64,000 nt of DNA. It comes from CALJFL01 sp036961205. Lineage in GTDB: Bacteria; Pseudomonadota; Gammaproteobacteria; Pseudomonadales; Halieaceae. Positions 16,895-26,656 of this stretch are shown piece by piece. Made by a program: the position numbers and the translations under genes. Every line of letters starts with the position of its first letter. Positions within the stretch are counted from its first letter, which is position 1. Under the pieces are notes generated by a model. The model had not been told where the DNA came from and searched no databases. It was given only the letters and a program-made list of their open reading frames with translations. The stretch lies in contig JBALVI010000001.1 in the NCBI GenBank assembly GCA_036961205.1, positions 1,240,001 through 1,304,000 on the forward strand, read 5' to 3'.

Positions 16895-17027
16895 AAGCTA
16901 AAAATCCACCCCGCTACCTGTCCAAAAGTACAATGTACGTGCCATATAAGGGGCGTAGTATCGAGTCTCCAAAGTCTATAACAGTAATATTTTTGCTGCC
17001 CCACGGGGGCTAAAAAGGAACGGAATC

Positions 17028-20000
17028 ATGGCAGATATAGCGATAGCAAACGTAGTAGCAGTGATCGGCACGGCCTACGCCCGCAATGCGGACGGTGAAC
17101 TGCGCGAACTCAATCCTGGCGATGTGTTGCTAGAAGGAGAGACGGTAGTCACTCCTGACGGTAGCCGCGTGGAGCTGGAACTTACCAATGGCAACCCCTT
17201 CATAGTCAGTGACGTAGAAGAGATGGCCATCACCCGCGACCTGATGGCTGAAACCGCCGCAGGCGCTGACGAAAGCGCAATTGAAGACGAATCGGTTGAT
17301 GCCATCTTGGCCGCGTTGGAAAGCGGTGAAGATCTCGGCGATGTGCTGCAAGCTACCGCTGCCGGTGGTTCTGCTAGTGGTCCTGGTGGAGAAGGCTCAA
17401 GCTTTATCCGTTTGGCCCGTATATCCGAAGATACTCCCGAGTTGTCGGGCGTACTTCCCCAGTTCCAGTCTGAGGCCGTCCTCTCAGTTGAAGAACAGCT
17501 ACAACCCGTAGATGCCATCGACGATTTTGAAACCAGTAGCGGTGAGCCAGTTACTATTGCCGCTAAGGCCAATGACATATTCCTGGAAGGGGAAATAATC
17601 ACCGATTTCACCCAAGCCGCAAATGGTACGGTGTCGTATGACCAACAGACAATGCTCTTCACCTATACGCCCAATGAAGGCTTCAGTGGTACCGATACCT
17701 TTACCTATGATGCGATAAACCCAACCGGCACGGCAGGGGATACCGCAGTAGTAACTATCGTTGTCGAGTTGCCAGTTGTGCCACCGGTCGTGCCGCCAGA
17801 GCCAGAGCCTGAGCCACCCACGATCAGTATCAACGATGACATCGTGACTGAGGGTGACGTAGCGGTTGTTACAATTAGCCTGTCCAAGGTTTGGGACCAG
17901 CCCATCACCGTGACCTATCAAACGGCTGACGGTTCAGCCGACGCGGGTGATGATTACAGTTCCACCAGTGGTACCGTCACCTTTGCACCTGGTGTTACCA
18001 GTATTGAAGTACAGGTGAGCACCCTCACAGATGACCTGGAAGAGCCCACCGAAAACCTGTTTGTAAATCTCAGCAACCCGATTAATGCGGGAATAGCGGA
18101 TCCACAGGGCGAGATACTGATTGTTGATGATTTTGTGCCTGCGCCCCCACCACCTCCGCCACCGCCACCAACACCACCTCCACCACCACCGCCACCAGGC
18201 GATGTGGACGTTCAAGGAGGCAGTGCAGAAGTTGACGAGCAGTTCCTGGAAGCAGGGCGCTCAGCACTACCCGCGGAGCAGAAAGATGGCAACCTGTCAC
18301 GTGATGGATCCTTCACCGTAACTGCGGAAGATGGTTTGGACTTCATCACCATTCAGCCAGGCGCAATCGTGGCTGGCCAGTTGATTGTTGGTGACCCGAT
18401 TACGATCGTAGATGGTGCTGTTCTTACCGGCGAGCCGGTGAATATCGGTCCAATCCAGATTGTTTTCACAGATGTCTCGGCGCCAAGCGTGTCAGGTGTT
18501 TATACCATTGAGTACACCGCTACGCTGAACGGAACTTTGGACAACATTGTAACCACCAGCGGTGAGCCGGAAGATGTTGCCGGACTGGATACTGTCGTGG
18601 TCGGCGTGCAAATCGTTGTAGGCGATGTCCAGGGCGATACTGCGTCTGATATTCAAAGTGTGTCTATTATTGACGACGTTCCAGATTCGCAGCTGAGTGC
18701 GCTGGGCGAGGCGATTAACAACAGCGAAGCCTTTGATGGTGAACTTCCGATTGTAACCGTTGATGAAACTGCCGATCAGCAGGCTAATCCAGAGGACACT
18801 GACGCCGATCGTCAGTCGAGTGCTGATTTCAGCGGTTTCTTCACGAACGATACAAACCAAAGCACTGCAGCTGCAGATGACGATGTTGTCTTCGGCGCAG
18901 ACGGCCCCGGTAGTGTCGGCTATGTAATAAGCCTCTCCACAGGCGGTAGTGATATACCTGCCGATGGTAGCGTGGGTGTTGAATCGGGCCTGTTCGCGGC
19001 CTCCGGCCCCGGTGCGGGTGAGCAGGTCACCCTGCACAACAACGCTGGTGTTATTGAGGGACGTGCTGGCGGCTCGGTTTATTTTACCGTAGCTGTCAAT
19101 ACCGGCTCTGGAGAAATTACCCTGACGCAGACCGACGTGGGCTCAATTGCCCATCCGGACGCGCCAGACAATTACGATGAAGTTGTATCGCTTACCGGTG
19201 AAGGTGCAGGTGAGGGCGAAGCTTCGGTCTTCTACCAGATCAACCTGACCCAGACAGTAACCGACTCTGAGGGTGATAACGATAGCGAGACTGTCAACCT
19301 GGCAGGTGACCTGTCGAGTGGCAGTGCTGAAGGTGGGATCTTTGCCTTTAACTTTAGTGATGATGGCCCGACGGCCAGTAACGAAGCAGTCCAGGACGTA
19401 GCCGAAGGCGATACGCTCGCGGGTGAAATCACATTTGATGGTGGTGCAGACGGTGCAGCCGTCACGGCTATTGGCGGCACCCCACTGGTATTCGGTGAAG
19501 ACGGGTTCAGTCAGGCACTGGACATCGGCGACGGCCTCCTCAAGATTAAGGCCGACGGATCTTATTCCTTTACGGCTAATAACCCGGTTACCGAACCGGC
19601 GGAAACTTCCGCTGAAATCACTATCACTGATGGTGATGGCGATACGGTAACTGCCGCTATCAGTTTCAACGTTACGGATGCCAATGCACCGACTGCGAAC
19701 CCTGATACAGCGAATGTCGATGATGAGGGCCTAGACGGAGGTATCGTCGGCGGTACGTTCGATGATGCCACCACGGCGAGTGCGACCTTTAGTGACACGC
19801 TGCCTATCACCACTGGGCTCGATATTCCTGTGTCCGTGGATTTCGCGGCTATGAATGGCGCGTCCGGTTCGGTAGGCCAGGAGGATGTAGATTATGCCTG
19901 GACGCCGGCCACGGACACGGACAATGGATTGCTTACCGCGACAATTAATGATGTTGGTGGCGATCGAAATGGTCTGACGTTGTTTACTGTAGAGGTTACT

Positions 20001-23000
20001 AACGCTGAGACGGGCGCTTACACAGTAACGCTCGAGCGCAATGTTATACATGAGCAGGGCCCGAACAACGAGAACGAGGTCGATCCGACAGTATCTCTTA
20101 CCTACACAGTGACTGATGCGGATAACAGCATTGCAAGTAGCACGCTGACGGTTTCGTTTGATGATGATGAGCCAGTGACTCAGACTATCGAATTCCCCGA
20201 GCAGCTCGATTCTGAAAGCGAAATCGAAGAAGCGATTGTGCCAACCTTGGCGGTGGATGAAACTGATGAGGCGCAAGATAACCCGGAAGATAATGTTGGG
20301 GACAGGCAGTCAAGTGCCGACTTTAGTGGCTACTTCGCCACTGACACCAACAGCAGTACTGTAACCACCGCGGACGACATTTTATTCGGTGCAGATGGTC
20401 CCGGGGATGTGGCTATTGATTACGACCTGAATCTGACTGTCGATGGAGAAGAACTTTCGGACGGCGGTAACGAAGGGGTTGAATCAGGTTTGTACGCCGT
20501 TGATGAAATCAATGGCGGTCCTGAACAGGGGCCACAAATACTGCTGTACAACAACGGTGGCACCATTGAGGGCCGGGTGGGTGATGTTAGGTACTTCACC
20601 GTTTCTGTTAATGGCAGCGGCCAGGCGACTCTGACCCAGATGATGGATGATGAGGGAGAACCTGCAAACCCGATCTCTATCTGGCACCCGATCGCTGGCG
20701 ATGATCCGCTGGTTGAACATGATGACGTTGTTTCGCTTTCGGGCTCAGGCAACGTAGAAGGACAAATTGTTGCGGGTCTGTATCAGATTAATCTGACACA
20801 AACAGTAACTGATGGCGACGGCGACGAGGCTATAGCCATCGTGGATCTTACGGAGGCACGCTTCGATGCGTATCTTGAGACTGATGTCTATGCACTGAGC
20901 TTTGGGGATGATGGTCCTACTGCGAATGACGCGCCAGCTGCGATCACGATTGAAGAAGATTCTCTGACGTATGACNNNNNNNNNNNNNNNNNNNNNNNNN
21001 NNNNNNNNNNNNNNNNNNNNNNNNNNNNNNNNNNNNNNNNNNNNNNNNNNNNNNNNNNNNNNNNNNNNNNNNNNNTGCGAATGACGCGCCAGCTGCGATC
21101 ACGATTGAAGAAGATTCTCTGACGTATGACATTGCGATAGCAGGTCTGGGTATTGACCTGGGCGCTGACAAGGTCTTTGTCGCGGATGAAGAGCAGACAA
21201 TCGCTGAACTGATTGAGATCAATAATGGTGGTCTGACGGGCGCCACGGCCGCTGTGAGTAACGACGGCATTAATATTGTTGTCACTCGCGGTGCACTGGA
21301 TGTCGCTGTAAGCGGTAGTTTCACCTACAGCGTGACAGACGCTGACGGCGACACTATTACTCGGACAGTAGGCGTTTCTGCCGACATTGATACCAAGCCG
21401 ACGGCTGGTAGCGGTGTTGCTGCGGTTGATGACGATGGTCTGGCTGATGGCAACCCGATCAGCGATGTTAATGACCTGAATGCAGACACCTTAGATAGTG
21501 GTGCTGGCTTGGGTGATGAAGCAGTCTTTGTCGGCAACCTGGCAGGGTTCAGTGCTCCTGGCGACTTGCCGGTCAATGTCGACCTGACTTCGAATACGCT
21601 TGCGAGTGACACGCTGGGTACAGAGACGATTACCTACGATTGGACGGGTAATGTGCTGACGGCCAGCAGTGCGGAACGTGGTGACATTTTCACGGTTGAG
21701 TTTACGACTGACGGTGATGGTGCGACCGGCGAGTACACGGTGACGTTGCTGCAGAATGTGCTGCACGCTGACGAGATTCCAAGTGATGAGAACGCGTCGG
21801 ATCCGACGGTCACACTGAGCATCACGGCTCGTGATAATGATGGTTCAGAGGACACCACAGGTTCGCTGACGATCACGTTCGATGACGATGCTCCGATTGC
21901 TTTCGACCCAAGCAACGCAGTTCTCGAAAACGTCGCTCTACGTATAGATACAGGCGTCGCACTCGATCTGGATATTGATGTTGATAATAACGTCGGAGCC
22001 GATCAACCGGGTGTACTGACCTTTGAGGCTTATCGCCCTGGTGAGGATGGCTACGGCCGCCAGGCAACTGGTGTAAACGAAGATGACCAACAGCGTGATC
22101 TTATGGTCAATGGAGTTTTAGTCAAACTGTATGCTTCTGCTTCTGGCACAGTGTTGTACGGTGCCACCGCCGCACCCATCATCGCGGGCGATGAACCAGT
22201 CGAAGTAGTGTTCACGGTTACCTTGAAGCAGACTGACGGTGAAGATACTTATGACTTTTTACTGAATCAGAAAATTGACCCGGAACTCACCCCCTTCTCG
22301 GTAGATGATGGTTATGTGATTGAAGTTAGTGGTGGTAATCAATCTTACAACTTCTTCAATTCTCCCGACGATACGGTTCCGGATATTCTGGTAGCGCCGC
22401 TGTCTGTTGCTGTAACGAGAAATGATGATGGTGTCGTTATTTCAGTGAATACGGAATTAACAGGTACAGTTAACCTGAACGCTTTCCAATTTGGTACTAA
22501 CCAAGGACCCAGAGTGCCTGGCGGTGAGGGTATTCGTGTCAACTACGCCCAAGGCGTTAGCGGGACACCTGAAAGCGGCAAGGATTATGCTGCGGCTGCG
22601 ACAAACCAGGATCATGTCATCGGTGAACATGTAGGTGTTAACGGCGCCGCGGCTACCTTAATTGTGAAGAGCGGTACTACAGCGGTACGTGTTACTGCGT
22701 TCCAGGAGGATGCGACAGACGCTCCCACGAACGATGTCGAGCTTATAAAGACCACCGACAATACACCTGGTGCTAACGTTGTATCCATTATTGTTAGTTA
22801 TGGTCTGAACCAATTCGTATTCACTAGTAATGACGATCCCGCGCAGGACGGAGTGGACGTGGTGTTTAACGGAGATGGTACTGCCGACGTATTGGGAATA
22901 CCGGTGGCCGCCAACGGTGTTGAAATAGCCGTGCTTGCTGACACCAACTACAACGCTGTTGAGTATGCTCATCTGGGTGATCCCGATCACAATGGCGAGT

Positions 23001-23530
23001 TTTCTATTGGCGACTTCGGTGGGGTTACGCCCGGGGAAGAGAGGTTCGTCAGTATCAACCCGCTCGAACTATTGCTCACCGATTCTGATCAGGACACGGT
23101 ATCGGGAACTCCTCTGTCAATCGATCTATATCCTGAGCCCACCACAGTTCTTGATGCAGGCCGGAATGGGTTAGTCGGTAGCTCGGGTGATGATATATTT
23201 GTCTTCGAACTGGCCGATACGAGCTCGACCTATACAGTCAATAGCTTCGACGTCCTTGAAAATGACGCACTTGATCTTCGCGACATTCTCAACGGTGAAA
23301 CCGAGGCAAGCATCGACAGCTTCCTTCAAGTCAGCGAGGTTAGTGGAAGCACTGTTATCAATGTAAGCCGAGCAGGTTCGTTAACTGGTAATTTGGAGAA
23401 TGACAAGTTGGATGGGCTTGTCGACCATGAAATCACCTTGGATGGTGTGTCCAATCTGGATCTTGATAGCGGGTTAGATGGCATAATCCAGGATATGATT
23501 AATGCTGGTAAACTGATCGTTGATAACTGA
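17028..23530 (+). CDS. Giant LapA-type repeat adhesin with retention module (interrupted by an assembly gap)
   Basis: Surface adhesin exported by the neighbouring type I system and held at the outer membrane by its N-terminal plug. Residues 1-105 are the retention module; T110-A-A-G113 matches the LapG cleavage motif, and another TAAG lies at 76-79. Next come a Pro/Glu linker, a Calx-beta-like domain (about 260-365), a poly-proline stretch, then alternating large repeats (DUF5801-like, cadherin/VCBS-like). The C-terminus (about the last 140 residues) has one RTX-like GSSGDDIF motif and a DLRDILNGE segment typical of the uncleaved T1SS signal. The frame before the gap and the frame after it (open from 21077 to 23530) join if the 55-base flanks are merged. 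The apparent stop at 21122 is therefore an artefact of the 100-N spacer. Real length is unknown, at least about 2100 residues. GGAACGG precedes ATG 17028. Confidence 0.9.
18766..21895 (+). repeat. Composite coding repeats of the adhesin (A-C-B, A'-C'-B')
   Basis: Unit A (18766-19375) recurs as A' (20251-20930); both contain NPEDnnnDRQSSADFSG. Unit C (19376-19690) is followed by B (19691-20175). After the gap C' (to about 21405) and B' (21406-21895) follow, B and B' sharing VDDxGL and TFDDD(E/A)P landmarks. The period is about 1.5 kb. The assembly gap sits exactly between A' and C'. Further periods could be collapsed there. Confidence 0.7.
20976..21075. other. Assembly gap of 100 N inside the adhesin gene
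   Basis: The last 55 bases before the gap (20921-20975) are identical to the first 55 after it (21076-21130). Merging the flanks restores one open frame. A fixed 55-base overlap is what de Bruijn contigs with k near 55 would show at a repeat boundary. The 100 Ns are therefore a placeholder, and true spacing may be negative or several repeats long. Confidence 0.9.
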
Positions 23531-23558
23531 TTTGTAGCTATCGAGCCTGAAGACTCAG

Positions 23559-23594
23559 CCCTACAACTCTCACGGGTTGTGGGGATTTTTATTT
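23559..23594 (+). terminator. Rho-independent terminator after the adhesin
   Basis: CCCTACAAC (23559-23567) pairs with GTTGTGGGG (23576-23584), including one G-T pair, and ATTTTTATTT follows. It separates the adhesin from the small gene that starts 11 bases later. Confidence 0.75.
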
Positions 23595-23605
23595 GGAGAA
23601 CACTA

Positions 23606-23923
23606 ATGTCTTTCGTAAAGCGCAATGAACAAGGCGGTATCGCCGCGGTCAGCCAGTCGCAGGAACTCGGATTCGATGAAGAGTTGGCGGCGGACGATCT
23701 TGAGTTGGCGGCCTACTTAGAGGGGCTAGGGCAGGGTGGCTCATCCCTGAGCGCAACCGATCAGGACTTTGTGCGGGTATTGGAAGACGTGGTGCAATTG
23801 CTGGTCGATAAAAGCGTAATCCTGTTCACCGACCTACCGGCATCCGCCCAAGAGAAAATGCTCTATCGTCAGAGACTGCGTAGCAAGATGGGCGGTAAGC
23901 TTGATTTGTTGGGGGACGACTAG
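23606..23923 (+). CDS. Conserved small protein, copy 1 (105 aa)
   Basis: Begins MSFVKRNEQGGI. ATG 23606 is chosen over the upstream 23579 codon because TTGGAGAA precedes it and the paralogue aligns from the same point. The protein is acidic in the middle (DEELAADDLELAAYLEGL) and ends with SATDQDFVRVLEDVVQLLV and ILFTDLPASAQEKMLYRQRLR. It belongs to a widespread proteobacterial family often mislabelled as tryptophan synthase beta-like; it has no such domain and no assigned function. A near-identical copy lies at 24582-24899. Confidence 0.8.
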   Translation: MSFVKRNEQGGIAAVSQSQELGFDEELAADDLELAAYLEGLGQGGSSLSATDQDFVRVLEDVVQLLVDKSVILFTDLPASAQEKMLYRQRLRSKMGGKLDLLGDD

Positions 23924-23938
23924 CACTTTCGGCCGTCA

Positions 23939-24073
23939 CTAAAGCCGCTTGGACGCTGCCTTGTAAACAGCATTCCGCTCACGCTTACCAACGGCTACTA
24001 CTGAAACAATCAACTGACTATCGCGTACCTGATACACAAGGCGATAACCGGCACTACGCAATTTAATTTTGCA
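23939..24073 (-). pseudogene. C-terminal remnant of a RelE/ParE-type toxin
   Basis: About 44 codons ending at TAG 23939 encode CKIKLRSAGYRLVYQV, then VVAVGKRERNAVYKAA. This matches the C-terminal half of RelE-family mRNA interferases, including the conserved Arg/Tyr strand. Sequence further upstream in this frame is not RelE-like and no antitoxin is adjacent, so the N-terminal half is gone. It abuts the DUF1640-like gene, which probably marks the recombination point. Confidence 0.7.
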
Positions 24074-24212
24074 GGGAGCGGGGGTCAGTCTCCTTGCCTT
24101 CACTTTGACGGCACCTGTGACTGCGTGGGGCTGGGTATAATCTGGTCGGATCTGATGTTCGCCTCCAAGCCCGTGTTTGCTACGGTTGGTATCAGCAAAC
24201 CGGAGGTGTACC

Positions 24213-24533
24213 ATGGCGGCAGTAGCATTCGATCCACTGGAATATACCCATCAGCTGGAAGCTGAGGGTGTTCCCCGAGAGCAGGCCGAGGTGCACGCAA
24301 AAGCCATGACCGCCATGTTTCTGCACAACTTTGACGCCCTGGCGACGAAGGATTATCTGGACTCCCGTTTCAACGCGTTCGAGACGCGGATAGAGGCGAA
24401 GATGGATAAGCGCTTTGCAGGGGTGGACGTACGCTTTGAGCGCATCGACGGGAAGTTCAAGCTGATTTTTTGGATGCAGGCACTGACTGTGGCGACCGTT
24501 ACTATTCCAATACTGCAGGGTTTCTTCTCTTGA
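24213..24533 (+). CDS. DUF1640-like coiled-coil membrane-anchored protein (106 aa)
   Basis: Starts MAAVAFDPLEY at 24213 with GGAGGTG five bases upstream. The order is a short helical N-terminus (HQLEAEGVPREQAEVHAKA), a coiled coil of alternating acidic and basic residues (RFNAFETRIEAKMDKRF), then a C-terminal hydrophobic helix (about 85-104). This architecture matches the DUF1640/CCDC90-like small proteins common in proteobacterial accessory regions. Function is unknown. Confidence 0.72.
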   Translation: MAAVAFDPLEYTHQLEAEGVPREQAEVHAKAMTAMFLHNFDALATKDYLDSRFNAFETRIEAKMDKRFAGVDVRFERIDGKFKLIFWMQALTVATVTIPILQGFFS

Positions 24534-24581
24534 CGTAATGGGGCCAGCGTCGGTTTGTGGGGTTTTTTATGGGGAACAATC

Positions 24582-24899
24582 ATGCCTTTCGTAAAGCGCA
24601 ATGAGCAGGGCGGTATTTTAGCGGTCAGTCAGACGCAGGAGCCGGGGTTCGATGAGGAGTTGGCGGCGGATGATCTTGAGCTGGCGGCCTACTTAGAGGG
24701 GCTAGGGCAGGGTGGCTCATCCCTGAGCGCAACCGATCAGGACTTTGTGCGGGTATTGGAAGATGTGGTGCAACTGCTGGTCGATAAAAGCGTGATCTTG
24801 TTCACCGACCTACCAGCATCTGCTCAAGAGAAAATGCTCTATCGTCAGCGCCTGCGTAGCAAGATGGGCGGCAAGTTGGATTTGTTGGGGGACGATTAG
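24582..24899 (+). CDS. Conserved small protein, copy 2 (105 aa)
   Basis: Paralogue of the gene at 23606-23923, nearly identical from residue 30 onward. Start MPFVKRNEQGGI with GGGGAAC upstream. Similarity extends into the leader (TTTGTGGGGTTTTTTAT here, GTTGTGGGGATTTTTAT there), so the duplicated segment includes the ribosome-binding region and part of the terminator stem. The low divergence implies recent duplication or gene conversion. Confidence 0.8.
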   Translation: MPFVKRNEQGGILAVSQTQEPGFDEELAADDLELAAYLEGLGQGGSSLSATDQDFVRVLEDVVQLLVDKSVILFTDLPASAQEKMLYRQRLRSKMGGKLDLLGDD

Positions 24900-24958
24900 A
24901 GGGTTTTACTTTAAAAGAACATCGTTTGTAAGCCCGTCGGTGAAAAAGTGCGGGAGTA

Positions 24959-25240
24959 TTAGGCATCATCAGGCTTTTCAATAAGCCTGCCATTTAGATA
25001 TTTATGGAGCACGCTGGACATCAGTGTCTGGTAGGGAAGCCCTTCAATAAGAGCGCGTTGCTGAAGTAGTTCGAGGTCGTTACCAGAGATCCGAATATTG
25101 ACACGCTTATCCTTCTTGATAGTTCTAAGTGCCGCTGCCCGGTATTTTTGGAAGTCACCCTTTTCCTTGCTGGAAACCCATTCCCCACCCTCGTAAGAAT
25201 CCAGAATTTCCTGCTCCGCTTTGGTGAGTCTGTTTGTCAC
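24959..25240 (-). CDS. CopG/ribbon-helix-helix-type antitoxin
   Basis: 93 residues starting at GTG 25240 behind a strong GGAGG. The C-terminal half (VNIRISGNDLELLQQRALIEGLPYQTL) is a ribbon-helix-helix DNA-binding domain, expected to neutralise the toxin encoded just upstream and repress the operon. The gene overlaps the toxin stop by one base; toxin-first order is known in BrnT/BrnA-type modules. Confidence 0.8.
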   Translation of the reverse strand: MTNRLTKAEQEILDSYEGGEWVSSKEKGDFQKYRAAALRTIKKDKRVNIRISGNDLELLQQRALIEGLPYQTLMSSVLHKYLNGRLIEKPDDA

Positions 25241-25515
25241 TATGTACCTCCGAGATACTGCTTTGTTGCTTTCCTACTAGGAATAATCGATTTCAGAAAG
25301 ATTTGCTCTGGTGTTTCTACGAAGGGGACCAAATGTGCGTAGTCGTCGATGTTGAGGATGAATATCCGCTGCCTTGGATACTTCGCGAAGTTAGGGTGTT
25401 GGATGATATCCAAAATGGCACCTTCATAGATAAGTAATACAACCCTTTCGAACGACACCCCTCTATTGGCAATCAGCCATTCGTTTTTTAGAGGATCCCA
25501 AGAAAAGGAACTCAT
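25240..25515 (-). CDS. BrnT-like toxin
   Basis: 91-residue protein with the FSWDPLKNEWLIANRGVSFE N-terminus typical of BrnT-like ribonuclease toxins paired with CopG-type antitoxins. The core RQRIFILNIDDYAHLVPFVE and C-terminal LKSIIPSRKATKQYL fit the family. It is the first gene of a two-gene module and appears full length. Assignment is by motif resemblance only. Confidence 0.75.
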   Translation of the reverse strand: MSSFSWDPLKNEWLIANRGVSFERVVLLIYEGAILDIIQHPNFAKYPRQRIFILNIDDYAHLVPFVETPEQIFLKSIIPSRKATKQYLGGT

Positions 25516-25674
25516 ATTGAAACCTTATCACAATGTGTGCCGAATGTGACCACCTGTGACTTACACTCACCCACAGAATGTGCTTTCGTGGGGATGCGTC
25601 AGATAGCCCGCCGACTGGAACTATCGCAGTTGGCTGGTCTAGTTTGCGAGACTTTGATTCGGCCAAATGTGACC
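25516..25674. other. Intergenic stretch upstream of the BrnT-like module
   Basis: Probable promoter region of the toxin-antitoxin pair on the minus strand. It holds repeated AATGTGACC/CTGTGAC words and leads into dispersed repeat copy A. No complete gene is seen. Confidence 0.4.
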
Positions 25675-25680
25675 GTGGAC
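25628..25680 (+). repeat. Dispersed island repeat, copy A
   Basis: Contains AGTTGGCTGG, then TGCGAG and the core GATTCGGCCAAATGTGACC at 25656-25674. It shares the core with copies at 26657-26725 and 27342-27412. It runs directly into the copied lapD fragment. Confidence 0.65.
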
Positions 25681-25782
25681 AGGCGTTCGCTGAGCCAAGT
25701 CAGAAATGCGGGTTCAACCACCGGCGCAACTGACAGGTTGATACAGGTTTGCTCGCAGCTTGCAGCGATTTTTAATGACCTG
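25675..25782 (-). pseudogene. Duplicated fragment of the lapD EAL-domain coding sequence
   Basis: About 108 bases match lapD at 27905-28026 with close to 90 percent identity over the first 96 bases, then a short deletion. On the minus strand it encodes TCINLSVAPVVEPAFLTWLS, against TCINLSVAAVVEPAFLTWLS in LapD. No start codon or domain context remains, so it is a non-functional copy left by a recombination event. Confidence 0.85.
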
Positions 25783-25883
25783 ATAAGGAGTCTTCTTGCC
25801 AGGTTCAATTAATTAATGCTTCTTCAGACCAATATCCGCTAAAACTATTAATCGGGCAGATTGACGGTGGCCTATACACTGAC

Positions 25884-26279
25884 TTAGAGCAACTCAAACG
25901 CTGGTTGTCGGGAAGCCTTCTTGTCAAATGTAACCGTGGACAGGCAACCTGCAAGTTCATTCTTTCTCGCAATGAGGTGGTCTGAGAAATCAACATTGGA
26001 TGAGCGGTAGTCTCGTAGTGATTTCCAGACAACTCCAGCATCCATAACGTCAAGCTCATCGGCTTCGAGGAGTTGCTCGATGATGTCGGCTATTGCCTCA
26101 CGAGGCTGTTCATAGTTGCCAGACAAAACCCAGACCAGTTCAGCCAGTACAATGTGACCGATAACACCTGGATTGTCTGCGCAGCAGTACTCTTCTATGA
26201 AGTGAGTTGCCTTCGAGGCTTGCCTGGCGTCGTCCTGCACCAAATACCGTACCAGTACATTGGTATCAATGCCCTTCAC
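25884..26279 (-). CDS. vapC: VapC-type PIN-domain ribonuclease toxin
   Basis: 131-residue PIN nuclease expected to cleave specific RNAs when freed from its antitoxin. Acidic active-site residues are visible: D in KGIDTNVLVRYL, E in LAELVWVL, then DFSDHLIA and TVTFDKKA. The GTG at 26279 is chosen because AGAGG lies eight bases upstream; a GTG at 26288 is an alternative. It overlaps the antitoxin gene. Its last 15 codons share AAATGTxACCGTGGACAGG with repeat copy A, possibly the site where the neighbouring sequence recombined. Confidence 0.85.
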   Translation of the reverse strand: MKGIDTNVLVRYLVQDDARQASKATHFIEEYCCADNPGVIGHIVLAELVWVLSGNYEQPREAIADIIEQLLEADELDVMDAGVVWKSLRDYRSSNVDFSDHLIARKNELAGCLSTVTFDKKASRQPAFELL

Positions 26280-26514
26280 TACCGGCACCTCTGGAGCGGA
26301 TAGTGGCGTTCATGTCATCCAGTGAAACCGGTTGCTTCGGTCTTGGGACTATTCCTTTCAGCGCCTTGACACTTTTATTTGCCGGCATAAATGATACCCG
26401 GCCATCCGCGTCGGCGAGAAAGCTGATGCTGTCGCCCGCCTGCAAGTTCAGTAGCTTCCTTATTCTACGGGGAATGGTGATTTGGCCTTTACTGGTTATT
26501 TTCGCGACAGGCAT
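26266..26514 (-). CDS. vapB: AbrB/VapB-type antitoxin
   Basis: 82-residue swapped-hairpin AbrB protein beginning MPVAKITSKGQITIP, the canonical DNA-binding motif. GGAGG lies six bases before this ATG, which rules out the longer frame from 26574. The C-terminal half (VSLDDMNATIRSRG) should wrap the VapC toxin. It overlaps vapC by 14 bases, the usual coupled order. Confidence 0.88.
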   Translation of the reverse strand: MPVAKITSKGQITIPRRIRKLLNLQAGDSISFLADADGRVSFMPANKSVKALKGIVPRPKQPVSLDDMNATIRSRGAGSEGH

Positions 26515-26656
26515 TTTTGCCTCCGTCAATTCAATCGTATCTGAAATAATATGCCTTACTATTAAGTAAGGCAATAGACGTGTAGTTCAAGTTTTCTGGT
26601 CTATGGAGGTAGTTTGCCTGTCTTTTTGCACTGATAGGCATATCAAATGCGACCAT

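Larger units (their letters stand above)
16685..16934 (+). promoter_or_regulatory. Duplicated promoter module before the adhesin gene
   Basis: ACCTGCGACCAAAGTACCA (16685-16703) recurs as ACCTGTCCAAAAGTACAA (16916-16933), each 20-22 bases after a perfect CRP-type palindrome. The second copy contains the -10-like TACAAT (16929-16934), while the first reads TACCAG. A further -10-like TATAAG is at 16945-16950. This looks like an ancestral duplication of a CRP-dependent promoter with only the downstream copy kept functional. Start-site placement is not certain. Confidence 0.5.

Noticed and set aside
18140..18200. Proline-codon run that could be a slippage or phase-variation tract
   Set aside because: It is a mixed CCA/CCT/CCG/CCC run, in frame, encoding a poly-proline linker common in large adhesins; no homopolymer or short perfect unit likely to slip.
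21086..21122. Premature stop of the adhesin after the N gap
   Set aside because: The frame across the Ns is arbitrary (100 is not a multiple of three). The true frame, proven by the identical 55-base flanks, stays open.
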